This document shows positions 1 to 6,852 of a stretch of 10,313 nucleotides of DNA, piece after piece. Source of the stretch: Planctomycetota bacterium (GTDB lineage: Bacteria > Planctomycetota > Phycisphaerae > Sedimentisphaerales > Anaerobacaceae); NCBI GenBank assembly GCA_017885385.1, contig JAFNGF010000111.1, positions 1 through 10,313 of the forward strand, given 5' to 3'. The notes under the pieces are model-generated. The model did no database searches. It had not been told where the DNA came from and saw nothing but the letters and a program-made list of their open reading frames with translations. Each line of letters starts with the position of its first letter. Within the stretch, counting starts at the first letter, position 1. The position numbers and the translations under genes are program-made.

Positions 1-428
1 TTGCCTGAGCCTTGCACGCCCGGAGCGGCGGTGGTGACATTGGTTGTGAAATATCCCGCCTGGCGAAAATAATCGGTGATCAACCGGACCGGTTCGGGCA
101 AAGTATATCCATCCTCGCGGTGACTGCGATGATGGTGGGCTCCGATTGAGGTCTGATACATCCCGGTAATCATTGCAGATCTGCTGGGCGAGCATACCGG
201 GCCGGTGGTAAATGTGTTGGTGTACCTGATGCCCTGACGGGCCAGCTCATCGAGGTTCGGAGTCTCTACCAGCGGTGCGCCGTAGCAGCTCAGATCCGGA
301 CTGATGTCCTCGGAAAGTATCCACAGAATATTGGGCCTATCGTTTTCTGACTGAGCCGCCGGCAGCGTTTTGGCCATCGCCGCTGCTGCCCCGAGTCCTA
401 CAGTTCTTAGGAAATCACGCCGATTCAT
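1..428 (-). CDS. Tat-exported S1-family sulfatase, 3' part beyond left edge
   Basis: N-terminal 142 residues of a type I (formylglycine) sulfatase that hydrolyses sulfate esters or sulfamates, probably outside the cytoplasm. The start is an ATG at 428 with an AAGGGG Shine-Dalgarno six bases upstream. The protein opens MNRRDFLRTVGLGAAAA, a twin-arginine signal. Residues 32-50 read PNILWILSEDISPDLSCYG, the first metal-binding strand, with Glu-Asp (40-41) instead of the usual Asp-Asp. C79-S-P-S-R83 is the Cys-type formylglycine motif, followed by MITGMYQ. The style resembles planctomycete sulfatases annotated as N-sulfoglucosamine sulfohydrolase-like; the substrate cannot be told from this fragment. 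The gene begins inside the last 14 bases of the upstream sulfatase gene, so the two are probably co-transcribed and translationally coupled. The metal sites and substrate pocket in the C-terminal part lie outside the window. Confidence 0.93.
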   Translation of the reverse strand, partial: MNRRDFLRTVGLGAAAAMAKTLPAAQSENDRPNILWILSEDISPDLSCYGAPLVETPNLDELARQGIRYTNTFTTGPVCSPSRSAMITGMYQTSIGAHHHRSHREDGYTLPEPVRLITDYFRQAGYFTTNVTTAAPGVQGSG

Positions 429-1947
429 AACTCACCCCTTTTGCCTGCCCTCTGCCTTTATCTGATGGTTTGACGCTCGCGTTGTACTGCGGATTCGGGA
501 TGGGCAGTTTTGCGTTTGTAGTCTTGAGCCAGTCGGTCAATTTCGCGTCAAGCCGGCGGACCTTTTCCGGCATCTTTTCAGAAAGCTCGTTTTGCTCCGA
601 CAGGTCATCCTTTAGATTGAACAGTTCGAACCCGCCGTCAGCGGGGCCCTCGTAACGCTTGATCAGCTTCCAATCGCCTGCCCGGATAATGCTATAGGGA
701 ACAACGTCGCCGCGATAGTGCGGAAAGTGCCAGTAGATTGCATCGCGGCCAAGCGGTTTGGCGGCGTTTGATTTTAGATGCTCTACGAGCGATACGCCGT
801 CGATGACACGGTCACGGGGCAAGGGGACACCGGCCAACTGGCAAATGGTCGGGAAATAATCGACGCTTGTCACCGGCTCGTGACTGACGGCGCCCGCTTT
901 TACAATTTTTGGCCAGCGAATAATGACCGGCTCACGGATGCCGCCTTCATACGGGTATCCTTTGCCCGCTCGTAGCGGAGCGTTGTTGGTCACATTCAGC
1001 AAGCCGCCGTTATCGCTGGTGAAAATAATGACCGTCCTTTCGGATAGATTAAGCTCATCCAGCTCGGCCATAATTTTGCCCACGGCGTCGTCCACGCTCT
1101 CCACCATCGCCGCATACGCGGGGTTTTTCTGCCCGAACAAAGGTCTCCCGCGGTACTTTTCTATTAGCTTTTCCTTGGCCTGGATGGGTGTATGAACCGC
1201 GTAGTGAGCCATATAAAGAAAGAACGGCTCATCTTTGTGCCGGCGGATAAATCCAACTGCCTCGTCTGCCTCACGGTCGGTCAGATACTCACCTTCTCGG
1301 CGGCCCGGCAGTGTCGGGATTTGTCCCTGTCCTTCTCGAAAATACGGATCGAAATAGCTGGGTGGCTGTCCGAAGTCACAGCCGCCGATATTGAAATCAA
1401 AGCCCTGCTTATCCGGATACCAGTCGTCCGCGCCTAGATGCCACTTGCCGATATGGCAGCAGGTGTATCCCGCCGGCTTGAGCGCTTCAGCGATGGTAAT
1501 CTCCGCGAGCTCCATCCACAATGCGTTCTCCGGGCACAGAAGTTTTTTATTTTTATCGCCGACATATCCACTGGGATTTTTCTTATCTGGCGGGATTTTG
1601 CCGCCCTGAAAGCGCGAACGAATCCAGTCGGTGACGCCCAGCCGGGCAGGATACCGCCCCGTCATGATAGCGGCACGGGTGGGAGAGCAGACCGCACAGG
1701 CTGCGTAGCCGTCGGTAAACCGCATGCCCTCAGCGGCGAGTCTGTCGATATTCGGCGTCTGGTAGAATTTGCTGCCGTAGCAGCCGGCGTCCATCCAGCC
1801 CATGTCATCAATCAGGATAAGGATGAAATTGAGCCTATCGCGGGCAGATGCGCCAAAGGCAGACCCTGCTTGACCGGCCCAAAGACCCGCAACTGCCAGA
1901 CCTGCCAACTTCAGGAAGTCACGACGGGCGAAATCTTTTCCGCCCAC
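415..1947 (-). CDS. Tat-exported S1-family sulfatase (arylsulfatase A-like)
   Basis: Complete sulfatase of about 510 residues, a usual family length. I chose the GTG start at 1947 because GGAGG lies nine bases upstream and it puts the Tat motif ARRDFLKLAG at residues 8-17. A longer frame reaches 2019, but its extra 24 residues are encoded by a REP-like repeat. Motifs (GTG numbering): metal-binding IDDMGW with D47-D48; C87-S-P-T-R91, where Cys becomes formylglycine; GKWHLG at 167-172; AHYAVHTPIQ with H252; SDNGG with D312 and N313; K329 in RAGKGYPYEGG. All core S1 catalytic positions are therefore present. The C-terminus has the usual ELFNLKDDLSEQNEL segment. Probable substrates are sulfated polysaccharides; the S1 subfamily was not determined. 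A maturase (FGE or anSME) is needed and is not encoded here. It is first in the minus-strand pair and overlaps the next sulfatase by 14 bases. Confidence 0.95.
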   Translation of the reverse strand: MGGKDFARRDFLKLAGLAVAGLWAGQAGSAFGASARDRLNFILILIDDMGWMDAGCYGSKFYQTPNIDRLAAEGMRFTDGYAACAVCSPTRAAIMTGRYPARLGVTDWIRSRFQGGKIPPDKKNPSGYVGDKNKKLLCPENALWMELAEITIAEALKPAGYTCCHIGKWHLGADDWYPDKQGFDFNIGGCDFGQPPSYFDPYFREGQGQIPTLPGRREGEYLTDREADEAVGFIRRHKDEPFFLYMAHYAVHTPIQAKEKLIEKYRGRPLFGQKNPAYAAMVESVDDAVGKIMAELDELNLSERTVIIFTSDNGGLLNVTNNAPLRAGKGYPYEGGIREPVIIRWPKIVKAGAVSHEPVTSVDYFPTICQLAGVPLPRDRVIDGVSLVEHLKSNAAKPLGRDAIYWHFPHYRGDVVPYSIIRAGDWKLIKRYEGPADGGFELFNLKDDLSEQNELSEKMPEKVRRLDAKLTDWLKTTNAKLPIPNPQYNASVKPSDKGRGQAKGVSYESA

Positions 1948-1968
1948 TTTTGCTTTCCTCCAATTTAC

Positions 1969-2019
1969 GTGGCACGGGCTTCCAGCCCGTGAAAAACACG
2001 GCCAAGATGGCCGTGCCAC
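1969..2019. repeat. 51-bp REP-like double-hairpin element
   Basis: Two small palindromes side by side: cacgggct-tcc-agcccgtg at 1973-1991 shifted by the outer gtgg, and cacggcca-aga-tggccgtg at 1997-2015, joined by five A. Outer arms gtggcacgg (1969-1977) and ccgtgccac (2011-2019) also pair perfectly, so the whole can fold as a cruciform. Elements of this wording recur in planctomycete and other environmental genomes (general knowledge, not searched here). It lies 22 bases upstream of the sulfatase GTG and can be transcribed into that gene's leader, where it could act on mRNA stability or translation. It could also be an inert REP/MITE insertion mobilised by a REP-associated (Y1) transposase located elsewhere. 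Confidence 0.75.
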
Positions 2020-2122
2020 TACACAAGCTGCAGCCTTAGCTTACGGCGGAATTATTGGAAACGCAAATGAAAATGGGCGTCCGCAGCTAGTCAGAGCCAG
2101 AAGCGTCAGCACCTGGCAAACC

Positions 2123-2150
2123 TTGACCTGCCGGCTGTCCAAGGTAAAAT
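2123..2150 (+). promoter_or_regulatory. Candidate sigma70-type promoter for the GGT-like gene
   Basis: TTGACC (2123-2128, five of six matches to the -35 consensus), a 16-base spacer, and TAAAAT (2145-2150, five of six matches to the -10 consensus). This predicts a transcript start near 2157 and a leader of about 77 bases before the ATG at 2234. The gene's ribosome binding site, AGGAAGG at 2220-2226, sits seven bases before the ATG. No operator-like symmetry is obvious. The call rests on consensus matching only. Confidence 0.45.
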
Positions 2151-2233
2151 ACTCTCCCAAGGCAAAATAAGCCAGATAGCACCAGACTAGTTGGCGTGGG
2201 CGAGCGTTTTGGACCAAACAGGAAGGCAAGACT

Positions 2234-3979
2234 ATGGAACGGCGATCTTTTCTGAAGCTTACCGGCAGCGTGTGCACATCGACACTTCTTGGCGGCAATT
2301 TATCGTTCGGCAAAGGACGCGACGCAAGTGCCGGGCGTGGCAGTGTACGTATTGATGATAGTATGGAGCAGAACAGAAATCAAAACCGCTCCACAGTCGT
2401 CTGTCAGAACGGAATTGTCTGTTCGAGTCAGCCTCTGGCGAGTTTCGCCGGCGTCGACATCCTAAAGGGGGGCGGCAACGCGATAGATGCAGCCATTTGC
2501 GCCAACGCCATGCTCAGCGTGGTCGAGCCGATGATGTGCGGGCCGGGCGGCGACCTCTTTGCCATCGTCTGGAACGAGAAGGAGCGAAGGCTTTTCGGCC
2601 TCAACGCGAGCGGCCGGTCGCCGTACGATTGGACTATCCAGCAGGCGCAGGCACTCGGACTTAAGGAGATTGCCGCCTATAGCCCGTTATCTTGGAGCGT
2701 GCCGGGCTGCGTCAGCGGATGGGCGGCATTACAGAAAAAAATGGGAAGACTGAGTTTAGCCCAGGATTTGGAGCCGGCGATTTTTTACGCGCGCGAAGGG
2801 TTCCCGGTCTCGCCCATCATCGCTACTTCCTGGTCGTTCGGCTCGATAGGAAATCCTGCCTTGGCCAAGACTTTTACGCCCGACGGCAAAACGGTGCGTT
2901 TCGGAGACGTCTTCAAAAATCCGGACATAGCCCGCTTTTTCGAGATCATTGCTCGTGATGGTCCGGAATCTTTCTATCAGGGAGAAATTGCCGAGAGGAT
3001 CGTCAAGCTCTCGCAGCAGCACGGCGGCCGGTTTTCGATGCGTGACTTTCGTGAGCACATCGCCAACTGGATCGATCCGGTCGGCACGAACTATCGCGGC
3101 TACGACGTCTGGGAGCTGCCGCCCAATGGTCAAGGAATCGCCGCTCTGCAAATGCTGAACATGCTGGAGCAATTCGACGTCGGCTCTATGGAACCTAACT
3201 CTGCGGAGCATCTGCACCTTTTCATAGAAGCAAAAAAATTAGCCTTTGAAGATCGTGCCGTCTACTATGCGGATATGGATTTCGCCGATGTTCCGCTGAA
3301 ACAGCTTATCAGTAAAGACTACGCCCGGCAGCAAGCGAAGTTAATTGATCCCAAACGCGCCGCTCAGAGTGTAGCAGGCGGCAGGCTCAAAGGCTCATCC
3401 GAGACGATTTATCTGACCGCCGCGGACAAAGAGGGCAATATGGTCTCCCTCATCCAGAGCATTTATTACGCCTGGGGTTCGGGTTTTGTGCCGGACGGGC
3501 TTGGCTTTTGTCTTCAGAATCGCGGACAACTATTCTGTCTCGATCCGGAGCACCTCAATAAGCTGGAGCCGCACAAACGGCCCTTCCATACGATTATACC
3601 TGCCTTCGTGACCCAGGCCGGGGAGCCGGTCTTTTCATTTGGCGTAATGGGCGGCGACTTTCAGCCACAAGGCCACGTGCAGGTGCTGATGAACACAATT
3701 GATTTCGGGATGTCACCGCAGCAGGCGGGTGAACAGCCGCGCGTGCAACATTCCGAAAGTTCGACGCCAACGGGTCGCAAAATGGTCGACGGCGGCTCGG
3801 TGGGTTTTGAAAGAGGCATTTCCGAGGATGTCAAACTGAAGCTTGCCTATATGGGCCACAGGATAAAACCCGGCGTAGGCTCATTCGGCGGCTATCAGGG
3901 AATCTGGAGGCAGTCCAACCCACGACGCTATTTTGGCGGCTCCGACCCGCGCAAGGACGGCTGCGCAATAGGGTATTAG
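2234..3979 (+). CDS. Gamma-glutamyltransferase family Ntn-hydrolase, Tat-exported, YwrD/acylase-like
   Basis: 581-residue precursor of the gamma-glutamyltranspeptidase family, enzymes that self-cleave to two subunits and hydrolyse or transfer gamma-glutamyl (or related acyl) groups. It starts at an ATG with AGGAAGG seven bases upstream. Residues 1-20 (MERRSFLKLTG...) form a Tat signal. NASGRSP (R128) is the conserved substrate-binding arginine. The predicted nucleophile and cleavage site is T391 in SSETIYLTAADKEGN, the usual pre-Thr context. VMGGDFQPQGHVQ (471-483) is the glycine oxyanion loop region. Compared with E. coli Ggt, KRPFHT replaces the Ser-Ser pair and LQNRG replaces the NNQMDD segment carrying the Asp that holds the glutamate amino group. 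These features mark the YwrD/acylase-like branch and suggest hydrolysis more than transpeptidation (inference). It is a single gene, divergent from the sulfatases and convergent with the S9 peptidase; no terminator is evident. Confidence 0.92.
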   Translation: MERRSFLKLTGSVCTSTLLGGNLSFGKGRDASAGRGSVRIDDSMEQNRNQNRSTVVCQNGIVCSSQPLASFAGVDILKGGGNAIDAAICANAMLSVVEPMMCGPGGDLFAIVWNEKERRLFGLNASGRSPYDWTIQQAQALGLKEIAAYSPLSWSVPGCVSGWAALQKKMGRLSLAQDLEPAIFYAREGFPVSPIIATSWSFGSIGNPALAKTFTPDGKTVRFGDVFKNPDIARFFEIIARDGPESFYQGEIAERIVKLSQQHGGRFSMRDFREHIANWIDPVGTNYRGYDVWELPPNGQGIAALQMLNMLEQFDVGSMEPNSAEHLHLFIEAKKLAFEDRAVYYADMDFADVPLKQLISKDYARQQAKLIDPKRAAQSVAGGRLKGSSETIYLTAADKEGNMVSLIQSIYYAWGSGFVPDGLGFCLQNRGQLFCLDPEHLNKLEPHKRPFHTIIPAFVTQAGEPVFSFGVMGGDFQPQGHVQVLMNTIDFGMSPQQAGEQPRVQHSESSTPTGRKMVDGGSVGFERGISEDVKLKLAYMGHRIKPGVGSFGGYQGIWRQSNPRRYFGGSDPRKDGCAIGY

Positions 3980-3998
3980 AAAACTGGGTGTACGCCTG

Positions 3999-4107
3999 CC
4001 CCGAGCCCGGTCGAGGGGTCTGGCCCCGCGAGAGGCGCGCCAATAATTCGCCGGCGGATTCCTCCACTCCGCTCGGAACAAGGATTCCTCGACTTCGCTC
4101 GGAACAA
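3999..4107. repeat. Cluster of low-complexity repeat modules between convergent genes
   Basis: A near-perfect tandem duplication of 26 bases: copy one at 4056-4081, copy two at 4082-4107, with two differences (C/G and C/T). Both carry the core gattcctc...cgctcggaacaa. Upstream lies ccccgagcccggtcgagggg (3999-4018), a related-looking, partly palindromic module, then ggcgcgcc at 4034-4041. Modules of this wording are scattered in many environmental bacterial genomes and translate to spurious Ser/Arg-rich peptides. The cluster fills most of the gap between the GGT-like gene and the peptidase gene, both of which end here. It may be a REP-type insertion site; no U-tract terminator is visible for either gene. 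Confidence 0.6.
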
Positions 4108-4129
4108 GTCTGGCAATCTACCTGCAGAG

Positions 4130-6286
4130 TCACTCTGATTGAGACTTTGGCCGACCGTATTCTAAGCCAAGCTCATGCAGCAAGAAGGCATGCCAGTAGA
4201 CGCTCTCGGCAATCTGCTCACTTAACGGCGTAGCAAGACCGTGGCCCGTATCAGAACTGGTTCGCAATAGAATAGGCTGACCCGAGGAAGTTGCCGCCTG
4301 CAGGCGAGCAGTCATTTTGCGGGAGTGCATCGGATCAACACGAGGGTCGTTGGCGCCGGTAAGAAACAACACGGCCGGATAAGGCGTACCATCCCTGACG
4401 TTATGGTAAGGCGAATATGCCAAAAGTGCACGAAACTGTTCAAGGTCCTTCACAGTACCGAATTCAGGAATATTGAACTGCCCATTAGGCGTAAGCTCCA
4501 CCCGGAGCATGTCGTATATGCCGACAAAGGAAACTACGGCTCTGCACAACTTTGGCTGCTGGGTGATCATAGCACCCATGAGCAATCCGCCATTACTGCC
4601 GCCCATGATTGCCAGTCTATCAGGCGTTGTGTAGCCAGCATCAATCAGGTGCCGCATGGCGGCGGAAAAATCGTCAAAGACATTCTGTTTTTGGGTAAGC
4701 ATGCCCTGCTTATGCCATTGCTCCCCAAATTCGCCTCCGCCGCGGAGATTGGCTTGTGCACAAACGCCTCCCTGGTCAATCCAAACACGCTGCAAGGCAC
4801 TGAAATTGGGTGTTATGCTGATGCCATACCCGCCATAGCCGGTAAGCAAAACTGGATTTGAGCCATCTAATTTGACGCCCTTGCGGCGAATTATGTTAAT
4901 GGGTACTTGCGTCCCATCTTTGGAAGATGCGTATTCGCGGACTACCTCGCAGTCAGAGAAACTAACAGGGGACTGGGTGACAAGGGCTGTCTTGGTGGTT
5001 GTCCCTTCATCAGGGCAGAATCGATACCAGGCAGGGGCATCTGTATATGAGTAGTTGCAGTAGAGAACATCGTCGTTGTCCACCGCGACAATTTGCCCTA
5101 CGCTGGATACTGGCAAAAACTTCGGCCCGGGCCACTGACGTCCATCGTAGTCAAAGACACGCACTTCAGACGGCCCACCAAGTTGATATGTGACATACAG
5201 AACTGTCTGCGTAGCCACCATCGCCGCGCCAGGAAAAGCCGACACAATCGTGTCGGCTCCTTCTTGGATAATGGCCTCTGCGTTCTCCAAGGAAGGGTTC
5301 GCTAAAGATAGCCTTAGTATCTTGCCCCTGGGCGCATCAGCACGGGAAATCAGAAACAACGTATCGCCGCCAAATATCGCCTGGACTATCTGGTCATCGT
5401 AGTCGGTTATCTGCTGCCACTGTCCGTCCGGCAGACGCACATAGTGTGCGAAACGACCGCTGTCGCCATACTGGACAGTTGCCAGCACACGGCCGGAACC
5501 TACGTGCGTTTCGAGACTAATTTCCGCTGTGCGGGGGAAGTCCTTACCAATCTGGTAATGGTCCTGATCAGATGGGGTCCCTATTTTGTGAAACCAGACC
5601 TGCTGATAGAAGTCCACGTCCTCTTGAGGGCGTTCTCCCAGCCGCGGATAACGGGTGTAGTACAGACCCGACCCATCTGGCGTCCAGGCAACATCGCCAC
5701 CAGCGGTGCCCCCATTTACGCGTAGAATAATCTCATCAAGTTCCTTGCCGGTTGCTGTCTCATAGATATGCACATCTCCACTTTCTGACCCACCCACTGA
5801 AAGCGAAACTGCAACCAGACTGCCATCTAGAGATGGCACGTACCAGTCGATTGATGTTACACCACTGGGATCAATCTTGGTTGGGTCAACAATGACTCGC
5901 TCAGACTGCGGCTGTTGTGCTGACGGCATAGTCACCAATAGCGGCTGCTGCCGTGGCGGCTGCCGCTTCATAGCGAAAAGCGTTCCTTTACGCCAGGAGA
6001 GCGAGTAATAACTTACAGATTCGGCGGTCATAATTTCAGTGACTCGTTCGCGAAGCTCTTTGACATAGGGTAGCTTGTCCAGCACATTTCGAGCGTAGGT
6101 ATTCTGCCGGCTGCTCCAGGATTGCACCCGCCCATCATCCCAGTCTTCAAGCCACTGGTACGGATCGCTAACCTGGACACCATGATACGCGTTGACAACC
6201 GGTATCTGAGCAGTGTGGGGTGGACCAAAACCGGCGCAGCCACTCAGAACAATCAACAGACAAGTCGTTAGTTTCGCGTAGCCCAT
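4130..6286 (-). CDS. Prolyl oligopeptidase family (S9A) serine peptidase, lipoprotein
   Basis: 718 residues from the ATG at 6286, close to the usual S9A length plus a signal. I preferred this ATG over a TTG at 6310 because AAAGG lies eight bases upstream of it and the lipoprotein signal then starts at residue 1. Residues 6-17 (LTTCLLIVLSGC) end in an L-S-G-C lipobox, so C17 should be lipidated and the enzyme anchored in the envelope. The mature part opens with YHGVQVSDPYQWLED, typical of the S9A entry to the beta-propeller (about residues 75-440). The hydrolase domain has GYGGYG (483-488, oxyanion loop), NLRGGGEFGE (513-522), and the triad S564 in GGSNGG, D647 in GANDPRV and H682 in SDTGHG. 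It should cut short peptides after proline; exact specificity (POP or oligopeptidase B-like) is inferred only from the propeller and NxRGGGE style. It is monocistronic, with its own upstream promoter candidate. Confidence 0.95.
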   Translation of the reverse strand: MGYAKLTTCLLIVLSGCAGFGPPHTAQIPVVNAYHGVQVSDPYQWLEDWDDGRVQSWSSRQNTYARNVLDKLPYVKELRERVTEIMTAESVSYYSLSWRKGTLFAMKRQPPRQQPLLVTMPSAQQPQSERVIVDPTKIDPSGVTSIDWYVPSLDGSLVAVSLSVGGSESGDVHIYETATGKELDEIILRVNGGTAGGDVAWTPDGSGLYYTRYPRLGERPQEDVDFYQQVWFHKIGTPSDQDHYQIGKDFPRTAEISLETHVGSGRVLATVQYGDSGRFAHYVRLPDGQWQQITDYDDQIVQAIFGGDTLFLISRADAPRGKILRLSLANPSLENAEAIIQEGADTIVSAFPGAAMVATQTVLYVTYQLGGPSEVRVFDYDGRQWPGPKFLPVSSVGQIVAVDNDDVLYCNYSYTDAPAWYRFCPDEGTTTKTALVTQSPVSFSDCEVVREYASSKDGTQVPINIIRRKGVKLDGSNPVLLTGYGGYGISITPNFSALQRVWIDQGGVCAQANLRGGGEFGEQWHKQGMLTQKQNVFDDFSAAMRHLIDAGYTTPDRLAIMGGSNGGLLMGAMITQQPKLCRAVVSFVGIYDMLRVELTPNGQFNIPEFGTVKDLEQFRALLAYSPYHNVRDGTPYPAVLFLTGANDPRVDPMHSRKMTARLQAATSSGQPILLRTSSDTGHGLATPLSEQIAESVYWHAFLLHELGLEYGRPKSQSE

Positions 6287-6344
6287 CCTCAATCCCTTTC
6301 TCTCTGGCAAACTTATCGCATCCTTCCTACATCAGCACTCACAG

Positions 6345-6374
6345 TTTATACTAAATCCAACGCTTTACGCTCAA
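6345..6374 (-). promoter_or_regulatory. Candidate sigma70-type promoter for the S9 peptidase gene
   Basis: On the minus strand TTGAGC (6374-6369) and TATAAA (6350-6345) are separated by 18 bases. The -10 matches five of six consensus positions and the -35 matches four. The predicted start near 6338 gives a leader of about 50 bases before the ATG at 6286. Confidence 0.4.
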
Positions 6375-6607
6375 TAAAAATCCTTGGCGGGGTGCCTGTC
6401 GATTGCATTATGCGCTGCACTGCGTATGTATCTCGCATTTGTCTGAATCAGGTTGAAGTCCTGCCGGAGATATAGTGACTTATCCGCATAGGGGCAGAGA
6501 ATTGCACTCATACACATCAGGATGATGTCACAACAACAAGCAGGTTCCATCGGTGAGGCTCGCGTAAAGCGCTGCTACCCAAGATGGGCCAATTTTATGA
6601 TCGAAAA
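6375..6607. other. Gene-free spacer between divergent promoters
   Basis: I find no open frame with a plausible start and no tRNA or known riboswitch fold here. The only local structures noticed are a six-bp hairpin acatca-gga-tgatgt at 6514-6528 and a short cccaagatggg palindrome near 6580. Both are too weak to name. The stretch separates the peptidase promoter (leftward) from the micropeptide promoter (rightward). Confidence 0.5.
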
Positions 6608-6653
6608 GTTTTTTAATTTTTTTGTTGCAAAATTATTTGCGGCTATTCAAAAT
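6608..6653 (+). promoter_or_regulatory. Candidate promoter with upstream A/T tract for the lysine-rich micropeptide
   Basis: A run of almost pure T/A (agttttttaatttttttg, from 6608) precedes TTGCAA (6625-6630), a 17-base spacer and CAAAAT (6648-6653). The hexamers match the consensus at only about four positions each. However, the A/T tract sits where an UP element or bent DNA would strengthen a promoter. The predicted start near 6660 gives a leader of roughly 67 bases. Confidence 0.35.
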
Positions 6654-6726
6654 ATGCAATGAAAAGTATGGCCACGGATACAGGCCGGCCTATCAAATGT
6701 CTTAATCTAACATGGAGGTACTGAGA

Positions 6727-6786
6727 ATGGCAAAGAAAGCTAAGAAGAAAGTAGCCAAGAAAAAACCGGCGAAGAAGAAAAAGTAA
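6727..6786 (+). CDS. Lysine-rich basic micropeptide, 19 residues
   Basis: The peptide is MAKKAKKKVAKKKPAKKKK: 12 of 19 residues are lysine, with no acidic or aromatic residue. It resembles the lysine/alanine/proline tails of bacterial histone H1-like proteins but has no folded domain. GGAGG at 6714-6718 lies eight bases before the ATG, an ideal Shine-Dalgarno. A promoter-like segment lies upstream and a strong terminator hairpin starts 24 bases after the stop, so it looks like a complete single-gene unit and not a broken end of a larger gene. Binding to nucleic acid (DNA compaction, ribosome or RNA contact) is the natural guess from charge alone. An alternative is that the transcript is a small RNA and the peptide is incidental, but the Shine-Dalgarno argues for translation. 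Most gene callers would miss it because of its size. Confidence 0.7.
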   Translation: MAKKAKKKVAKKKPAKKKK

Positions 6787-6809
6787 GGACCTGATAACTT
6801 CAAGTTACC

Positions 6810-6852
6810 AGAAAGCCATCATTGTTCATACACTGATGGCTTTCTTATTTGT
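6810..6852 (+). terminator. Intrinsic terminator after the micropeptide gene
   Basis: Perfect 12-bp stem agaaagccatca (6810-6821) / tgatggctttct (6834-6845) with a 12-base loop, followed by the T-rich tatttgt. The U-tract is imperfect, but the stem is long and well placed 24 bases after the TAA. A separate small palindrome, taactt-c-aagtta (6795-6807), lies between the stop codon and this stem. Confidence 0.7.

Noticed and set aside
1438..1992. Long plus-strand frame opposite the sulfatase
   Set aside because: It is antisense to a gene with all catalytic motifs, has no domain, and owes its openness to codon bias of the real gene.
3831..4133. Open frames across the repeat cluster giving Ser/Arg-rich peptides
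   Set aside because: They are translations of the low-complexity repeat modules and overlap the end of the GGT-like gene antisense.
6287..6310. Eight-residue upstream extension of the S9 peptidase from a TTG start
   Set aside because: It would place charged residues before the lipoprotein signal, and the ATG at 6286 has the better-spaced ribosome binding site.
6400..6600. CRISPR, riboswitch or known small RNA in the spacer
   Set aside because: No regularly spaced repeats and no conserved fold that I recognise; only weak short palindromes.
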